A stretch of DNA of 64,000 bases, from the NCBI RefSeq assembly GCF_004959765.1, contig NZ_SJZD01000007.1, positions 1-64,000 on the forward strand, written 5' to 3'. The notes below the pieces were generated by a model. It was not told the origin of the DNA. It ran no database searches and saw only the letters and a program-made list of their open reading frames with translations. The position numbers and the translations under genes are program-made. Each line of letters begins with the position of its first letter. The first letter of the stretch is position 1. The stretch is from Flavobacterium sp. H122. Lineage in GTDB: Bacteria > Bacteroidota > Bacteroidia > Flavobacteriales > Flavobacteriaceae. Shown in pieces: positions 59,752 through 64,000 of this stretch.

Positions 59752-60213
59752 ATGAAAAAAATTATCGGGTTATTAGCAATTTTCACATTAATATTATCGG
59801 GATGTTCATCAGACGGGGATGGATCTGACAATAATTCTTCAACTTACATAAAATTTAAAGTAAACGGTCAAAGTTACAATTACGAACCGGAAACCATTGT
59901 TAGTTTAAAAACATTAGTAGATGGATATACTGGTAATGGCAATACTTTAAAGCGAATTTCTTTATGGATGCCAAATGAAGTTGCTACAGGTACATATCCC
60001 ATTACTGATACCCCTTCTGATGTAGAAACATACAACGCAAGTTATTCTTCTGAAGGTGAATCAATATATATCGATGGAACGTCAGGAACTATTACCATTA
60101 CCTCAGTTACTGATGATTATATAAAAGGAACATTTTCTTTTAGCGGTGATAATGAAGGAGCAACTGTAAACATAACAAATGGCGAATTCAAAGCCGATAA
60201 AGTAACATTTTAA
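59752..60213 (+). CDS. Small lipoprotein of unknown function (DUF6252-like)
   Basis: A 153-residue lipoprotein (LILSGC, Cys 18) followed by an acidic Asp/Ser linker and a beta-rich domain: STYIKFKVNGQSYNYEPE at the start, then ISLWMPNEVATGTYPITDTP, GTSGTITITSVTDDYIKGTFSFSGDN and the NGEFKADKVTF end. This pattern is common in Bacteroidetes exported proteins of the DUF6252 type. A possible -7 element TATTTTTG is at 59719-59726. It is monocistronic with a strong terminator. Function unknown. Confidence 0.78.
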   Translation: MKKIIGLLAIFTLILSGCSSDGDGSDNNSSTYIKFKVNGQSYNYEPETIVSLKTLVDGYTGNGNTLKRISLWMPNEVATGTYPITDTPSDVETYNASYSSEGESIYIDGTSGTITITSVTDDYIKGTFSFSGDNEGATVNITNGEFKADKVTF

Positions 60214-60218
60214 TTAAA

Positions 60219-60255
60219 AAAGCGGTTAACAAAACATTGTTAACCGCTTTTTTTT
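60219..60255 (+). terminator. Strong intrinsic terminator
   Basis: A perfect 14-bp stem AAAGCGGTTAACAA / TTGTTAACCGCTTT with a 4-nt loop and a T-run after it. Confidence 0.92.
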
Positions 60256-60327
60256 GCATTCAAAACCAAATACCTAAAATCATCAAAAAGAACTTTTGTA
60301 ACTTTAATTCTTCAAAAAAGTAAAATC

Positions 60328-61107
60328 ATGAATACAAGATTTTCTTTCTCAACAATCATTATATTTCTATCAATAATGTCAATACAAGCCCAATTAAGAA
60401 ATGTTTCTTATACTGATGGCAATCAACAACTGGAAGGTATATTAGCCCAACCTAAAACAATATTAAAACACAAAGCCGGAGTCTTACTTCTCCCAGCTTG
60501 GATGGGGATTGAACACAATGCCAAAGAAAATGCCACCGAATTAGCAAAACTGGGCTATATAACTTTCGTAGCCGATATCTACGGAGTGGATAAAAGACCT
60601 CAGAATACTAAAGAAGCCGGGCAAATAGCAGGTCATTATAAAACCAATTATCTTGAGTACCAAAAAAGAATTCAACTGGCTTTGGACCAATTGATAAAAG
60701 CTGGTGCCAATCCGGATAAAATAGCAGTAATTGGGTATTGCTTTGGAGGTTCAGGAGCTATCGAAGCTGCCCGTTCCAATATGAAAGTACAAGGTGTTGT
60801 CTCTTTTCATGGCGGATTGGGAAGAGATGCCACAAGAAATATTGAACCCATAAAACCGAAAGTATTAATTTTACACGGCGCCGATGATTTTTTTGTTCCG
60901 GAAGCCGAAATCAAAGCATTTCAGGAAGAAATGAACAAAACCAAAGCCGACTGGCAGATGGTTTACTATGCAAATGCGGTTCATGCTTTCACCCACAAAG
61001 ATGCAGGAAACAACAAAGCTTCAGGAGTTGCCTATAACGAAAAGGCTGCCAAACGTTCCTGGGAAGCTATGAAGGTTTTCTTCGATGAAATTTTCAAAAC
61101 CGAATAA
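60328..61107 (+). CDS. Exported dienelactone hydrolase-family protein
   Basis: A 259-residue alpha/beta hydrolase with a signal peptide (IQAQ, about residue 22). The catalytic triad of the family is visible: Cys 138 in GYCFGGSG, Asp 187 in HGADDFFVP and His 219 in NAVHAFTHKDAG. It opens lactones or cleaves esters in the periplasm; the substrate is unknown because no aromatic degradation genes are near. It is convergent with the Na/Pi symporter gene, 9 bp apart. Confidence 0.88.
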   Translation: MNTRFSFSTIIIFLSIMSIQAQLRNVSYTDGNQQLEGILAQPKTILKHKAGVLLLPAWMGIEHNAKENATELAKLGYITFVADIYGVDKRPQNTKEAGQIAGHYKTNYLEYQKRIQLALDQLIKAGANPDKIAVIGYCFGGSGAIEAARSNMKVQGVVSFHGGLGRDATRNIEPIKPKVLILHGADDFFVPEAEIKAFQEEMNKTKADWQMVYYANAVHAFTHKDAGNNKASGVAYNEKAAKRSWEAMKVFFDEIFKTE

Positions 61108-61116
61108 GAAAACTGA

Positions 61117-62088
61117 TCAAGTAATTGTTTTTATTATTTTCTCCCTGTTAAATTCTGTTTTTTCAGGGAGAAAATAATTCAATGCTTTTTCAAAAAATGG
61201 AACAAACCAAACGAAAAGCAAAACCCCTAAAACATTAAAAATAAAATGAGCATTGGCTAAAATCTTTTCAAAAGCAATTGTTCCGCTTATGTATTTCACA
61301 AAGTCAACAAAATAATCAAACAAAGCAAGACACAATAGTATTGACATTAAATTAAACACCAGATGAAAAATTCCTGTTTTAATTCCCTGTCTACTTCCTT
61401 TTATTGTTGCCATCAATGTATCACTGCAGGTACCAAGTTCCGCTCCCAGCATAACAGCAATACCGCCTATCAGACTTAAAGCTCCTTTTTTTACCAAAAT
61501 TATAGCCATACCCACAGTTGCGGAAGAAGATTGGATTATCACAGTAACTAAAGCTCCGGTCAGGGTACCTTTAATAGGATTGTCCATGGCATGCATCCAC
61601 TGTTCAAAAATCGGCTCGCTTTTTAATGGCGTTATTGCTGTTTCCATAATAAACAATCCAAAAAACAGCATACCAAAATAAATCAAAAGCCTGCCCGTTT
61701 GTTTCATTTTCTCTTTTGAGTACAACAAAATCATCACCATTCCGATAACAAGAAAAATAGGAGAATACTTCGTTATATCGAGCGCAATAATCTGACTGCT
61801 GATTGTCGTTCCAATATTTGCTCCCATCACTATACCCATAGCTTCTCTGAATGTCAGTAAACCAGCATTTACCAGAACAATTGTAAGTATGATAACAACT
61901 GATGAAGAATCCAGAATAATGGTAATGACAGTTCCTGTCAAAATAGCTGTAAAAAGATTTTTGGTAAACCGCAGCAACCATTTTTTGGGCTTTGCCTCAG
62001 TAACTTTTTTTATAAGATCTGAAAGATTTGTAATTGCATAAAGAAATAAAACAAGCCCTCCCAACAATGTTAAAACAATCTCGCTCAT
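61117..62088 (-). CDS. Na/Pi symporter family protein, without PhoU domain
   Basis: A 323-residue membrane protein with the two inverted Na/Pi cotransporter repeats: GTVITIILDSSSVVIILTIVLVNAGLLTFREAMGIVMGANIGTT and GALVTVIIQSSSATVGMAIILVKKGALSLIGGIAVMLGAELGT. The QSSS/DSSS motifs mark the transport site. Most bacterial members carry an extra C-terminal PhoU-like domain; this one stops after the membrane part, so it is shorter (about 320 instead of 550). Expected role is sodium-coupled phosphate uptake or exchange. The last codons form part of a 15-bp inverted repeat. Confidence 0.87.
   Translation of the reverse strand: MSEIVLTLLGGLVLFLYAITNLSDLIKKVTEAKPKKWLLRFTKNLFTAILTGTVITIILDSSSVVIILTIVLVNAGLLTFREAMGIVMGANIGTTISSQIIALDITKYSPIFLVIGMVMILLYSKEKMKQTGRLLIYFGMLFFGLFIMETAITPLKSEPIFEQWMHAMDNPIKGTLTGALVTVIIQSSSATVGMAIILVKKGALSLIGGIAVMLGAELGTCSDTLMATIKGSRQGIKTGIFHLVFNLMSILLCLALFDYFVDFVKYISGTIAFEKILANAHFIFNVLGVLLFVWFVPFFEKALNYFLPEKTEFNREKIIKTIT
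61133..61178. repeat. Perfect 15-bp inverted repeat in the symporter 3' end
   Basis: ATTATTTTCTCCCTG and CAGGGAGAAAATAAT separated by 16 nt. It lies in the end of the symporter gene and 26 bp past the convergent hydrolase stop, so it could terminate the hydrolase transcript. Confidence 0.7.
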
Positions 62089-62180
62089 AATGTTTCATTT
62101 AAAATATATACTAATTTACATCTTAAATGTTAAGAAATTGTTTCTAAAATATTAATTATCAATATTTTAAAAACAATAGA

Positions 62181-63143
62181 CTATAGAAAACACGAAAATT
62201 TCTTATTGACTTTATCCACAAGCCACCACAAACCAAGCGCCAGCAGACAAATTATTGGATATTTGACCAACCAATCGTAAAATCCCTTTTCCGGCAAAAA
62301 TTCATTTACTATACGGATGGCATAAGGATGACATAAATAAACACCCAAAGAAAGTGTTGGATGTATAGTTGCAGCTGTAACCGGTTTTGATTTCTTTACC
62401 CAGTAAAAAACAAGCATACTCAGTAATGGAAGTACAATCAGAAAATCCATAGCTTTAACACCATGCATATAATAAAAACCAACTTCAGTCATAAGCAACA
62501 GCCAAAGCGGCACTAACAGACTTTTTATTTTCTCAATTTTTGATTTCCATGATTCATACATAGTACCTATCAGCATCATTGGAAAAGCAAAAAATAAAAA
62601 GTTCCTGGTTGTCCCAATGACTTCATATAAGAACTGAAGATCCAAATTACGATGGATCAAATCGGCTTGAATTAAAATCTGATATACATAACCAATCACC
62701 AATAAAGCGATACTTAGAAATGCTTTTGAGGCCAAAGAAAAATCCCTGATAAAATATAAAATTCCAACTGCCAATACAGTCGCTAGCAAATACCATAAAT
62801 GCCAATAACCATAAATAAGTTTTAAAATCATACTGGTATGCGAAAACCAACCTAAATAGTAAAAGCGGTACAAATCCGGCAGATAAATCAGCTGCCAAAC
62901 GATATACAACAACAAAATACGTTTGGCATATTTCCACAAATACGCTTTATCATTTAATTTATTCCGTAAAAAATAACCTGAAATCAAAAAGAATGTCGGT
63001 ACTGCTATACGGGTAATCCCGCTGGCAATTTCATACGAAATCAGCCCTTCAATTCCTCCAATTTTAGAAACAGGAAAAACATGCAGTGCAATGACTAAAA
63101 ATGCCATTACTACTTTAAGTATGTCAAGGTTGTTGTTACGCAT
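62181..63143 (-). CDS. Acyltransferase family 3 membrane protein
   Basis: A 320-residue protein with about ten helices and the opening RNNNLDILKVVMAFLVIALHVFP, with the conserved His of acyltransferase-3 enzymes, and later FFLISGYFLRNKL. These enzymes move acyl groups onto surface polysaccharide, lipid or small molecules (O-acetyltransferases). The acceptor is unknown. No polysaccharide cluster is adjacent in the window. Confidence 0.87.
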   Translation of the reverse strand: MRNNNLDILKVVMAFLVIALHVFPVSKIGGIEGLISYEIASGITRIAVPTFFLISGYFLRNKLNDKAYLWKYAKRILLLYIVWQLIYLPDLYRFYYLGWFSHTSMILKLIYGYWHLWYLLATVLAVGILYFIRDFSLASKAFLSIALLVIGYVYQILIQADLIHRNLDLQFLYEVIGTTRNFLFFAFPMMLIGTMYESWKSKIEKIKSLLVPLWLLLMTEVGFYYMHGVKAMDFLIVLPLLSMLVFYWVKKSKPVTAATIHPTLSLGVYLCHPYAIRIVNEFLPEKGFYDWLVKYPIICLLALGLWWLVDKVNKKFSCFL

Positions 63144-63172
63144 AAAAGAGATAGAATGTTTTTAAATCTTAA

Positions 63173-64000
63173 TTAAGAAATGTTCTTATTTTGAAATCTA
63201 ATTCTGTAAACCCTAATACAATCTTCTAACTTCTCCATAGAAATATTTGTTTTATCCAGAAGGATTTCGTGACTTCCTTTTCCTTTAGCAAAGAAAGTAA
63301 AATATTCCTCAGAATGCTTACCCAATCCTCTTTGTTCTACATAGCAATAAGGTACTAAATCCCAGGTGAGACAACCAAATTCAGGTGTTGTTATCCCGTT
63401 ATCATTCATTTTAAACAAAGCGGTCATAAGGAACAATTTTCTAGCATTTTTATACATAAAATATGCTCCAACTATAATTATTACCCAACCAAAAGCAATT
63501 TTACCTTCATATTTCAAGGCAAAACCTAATAAAACAACGACTCCAAAAACTATAAAATTTGCTAATGCTTTCCATTTTGAATAAGAAACTCTGATTTCTG
63601 AAGGAATTGAAGGGTCATCATGATAAATATCTTCTATCTGAAATTTCTTTTCCAGTTGTTCCAATCTTTGACGTTGATGATCATTTATTATTTCTGTTTT
63701 ATTGAGCCAACTATTGTCTGAATGAATCAAATTGTATCGAATAGCTTTTCGTTTTAATTCATGTACATTTCTTACATTTTCATATGCCCAGATTTTCCAC
63801 TTAACAACATTATAACTCCAAAAAAGACATCCTAAAATAATTCCGAAAACAATAGAAATTAAAATTATCCATGGGGAAAATTCATAAAAAAAAGCTAGAA
63901 AACCCACTAAAATAGGAAGCTCAAAGATTATTAAACAGGGAACCAACATTAAATATATTTTCCCTTTAGTAATAGCTTCTTTAACAGATACTGTATTATT
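63173..64000 (-). CDS. Membrane protein of unknown function, 5' end beyond the window
   Basis: The first in-window ATG (63949) gives 258 residues, but the frame is open to the window edge, adding NNTVSVKEAITKGKIYL before it. So the true start probably lies outside. It has four membrane helices in two pairs (LVPCLIIFELPILVGFLAFFYEF, WIILISIVFGIILGCLF; then ANFIVFGVVVLLGFAL and GWVIIIVGAYFMYKNA) and a cytoplasmic C-terminus. I do not recognise the family. It lies 29 bp upstream of the acyltransferase gene on the same strand, so they may be one transcript. Confidence 0.72.
   Translation of the reverse strand, partial: NNTVSVKEAITKGKIYLMLVPCLIIFELPILVGFLAFFYEFSPWIILISIVFGIILGCLFWSYNVVKWKIWAYENVRNVHELKRKAIRYNLIHSDNSWLNKTEIINDHQRQRLEQLEKKFQIEDIYHDDPSIPSEIRVSYSKWKALANFIVFGVVVLLGFALKYEGKIAFGWVIIIVGAYFMYKNARKLFLMTALFKMNDNGITTPEFGCLTWDLVPYCYVEQRGLGKHSEEYFTFFAKGKGSHEILLDKTNISMEKLEDCIRVYRIRFQNKNIS

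Overview
The window is a stretch of chromosome from a member of the Bacteroidetes, most likely Flavobacterium or a close relative. The evidence is low-GC, A-rich coding sequence; a gliding-motility lipoprotein (GldI); a pair of Hcp-like TssD tube proteins of the Bacteroidetes type VI system; a zeaxanthin-type carotenoid operon; TonB-dependent uptake; and several promoters of the form TTTG-N20/21-TAnnTTTG. I see no insertion sequence, prophage, CRISPR array or replication origin. Most of the window is ordinary core genome with a few accessory clusters.

Layout. 0-1 kb: two tssD paralogs (the first cut by the edge). 1.3-5.8 kb: a lipoprotein, NrnA-type DHH phosphoesterase, GldI, a cyclophilin-FKBP lipoprotein, a zinc-ribbon methyltransferase and a conserved small protein. 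5.8-14.4 kb: GlcD-like FAD oxidase, MeaB, a TetR regulator with two matching operators, a secreted beta-propeller, a 1026-residue secreted BNR-repeat protein and a LolA-like protein. 14.4-19.3 kb: the most unusual part, five same-strand genes made of an S8 protease without signal peptide and four proteins of unknown function (coiled coil, Met/Leu tracts, DnaJ-like cysteine module, Gly/Ala-rich segment). 19.5-31.3 kb: two-component system with a separately encoded membrane part, MATE pump, PPK2, an ECF sigma/plug-like/VWA-protein cluster with a duplicated leader, and a PAS histidine kinase. 31.5-43 kb: housekeeping genes (dnaB, accA, lptF/G-like, tgt, split transketolase, aroK).

43.1-43.7 kb holds five identical tRNA-Lys genes in a 108-bp tandem array plus tRNA-Leu(GAG). 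43.7-48.7 kb is the carotenoid cluster: crtY divergent from a MerR/B12-binding regulator that carries the CarH photoreceptor signature (W-x9-EH and E-x-H-x2-G), followed by crtI, crtB and crtZ. An identical 14-bp motif lies in front of the regulator and in front of crtI. 48.7-59.6 kb is mainly cobalamin: a TonB receptor behind a cobalamin riboswitch, a tightly packed operon cobU/Dph6-like/bluB-cobT fusion/cobS/cobC/36-residue membrane peptide, and divergent btuFCD-like transporter genes. 59.7-64 kb: lipoprotein, dienelactone hydrolase, Na/Pi symporter, acyltransferase and a membrane protein cut by the right edge.

Cobalamin links several parts: uptake and lower-ligand assembly (49-59 kb), MeaB (chaperone of a B12 mutase, 7.7 kb) and the CarH-like regulator that may use adenosylcobalamin to sense light and control carotenoid synthesis. 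The two best candidates for undescribed biology are the five-gene S8 protease cluster and the B12-photoreceptor/carotenoid circuit in this lineage. All functions are read from sequence patterns; no database search was run.
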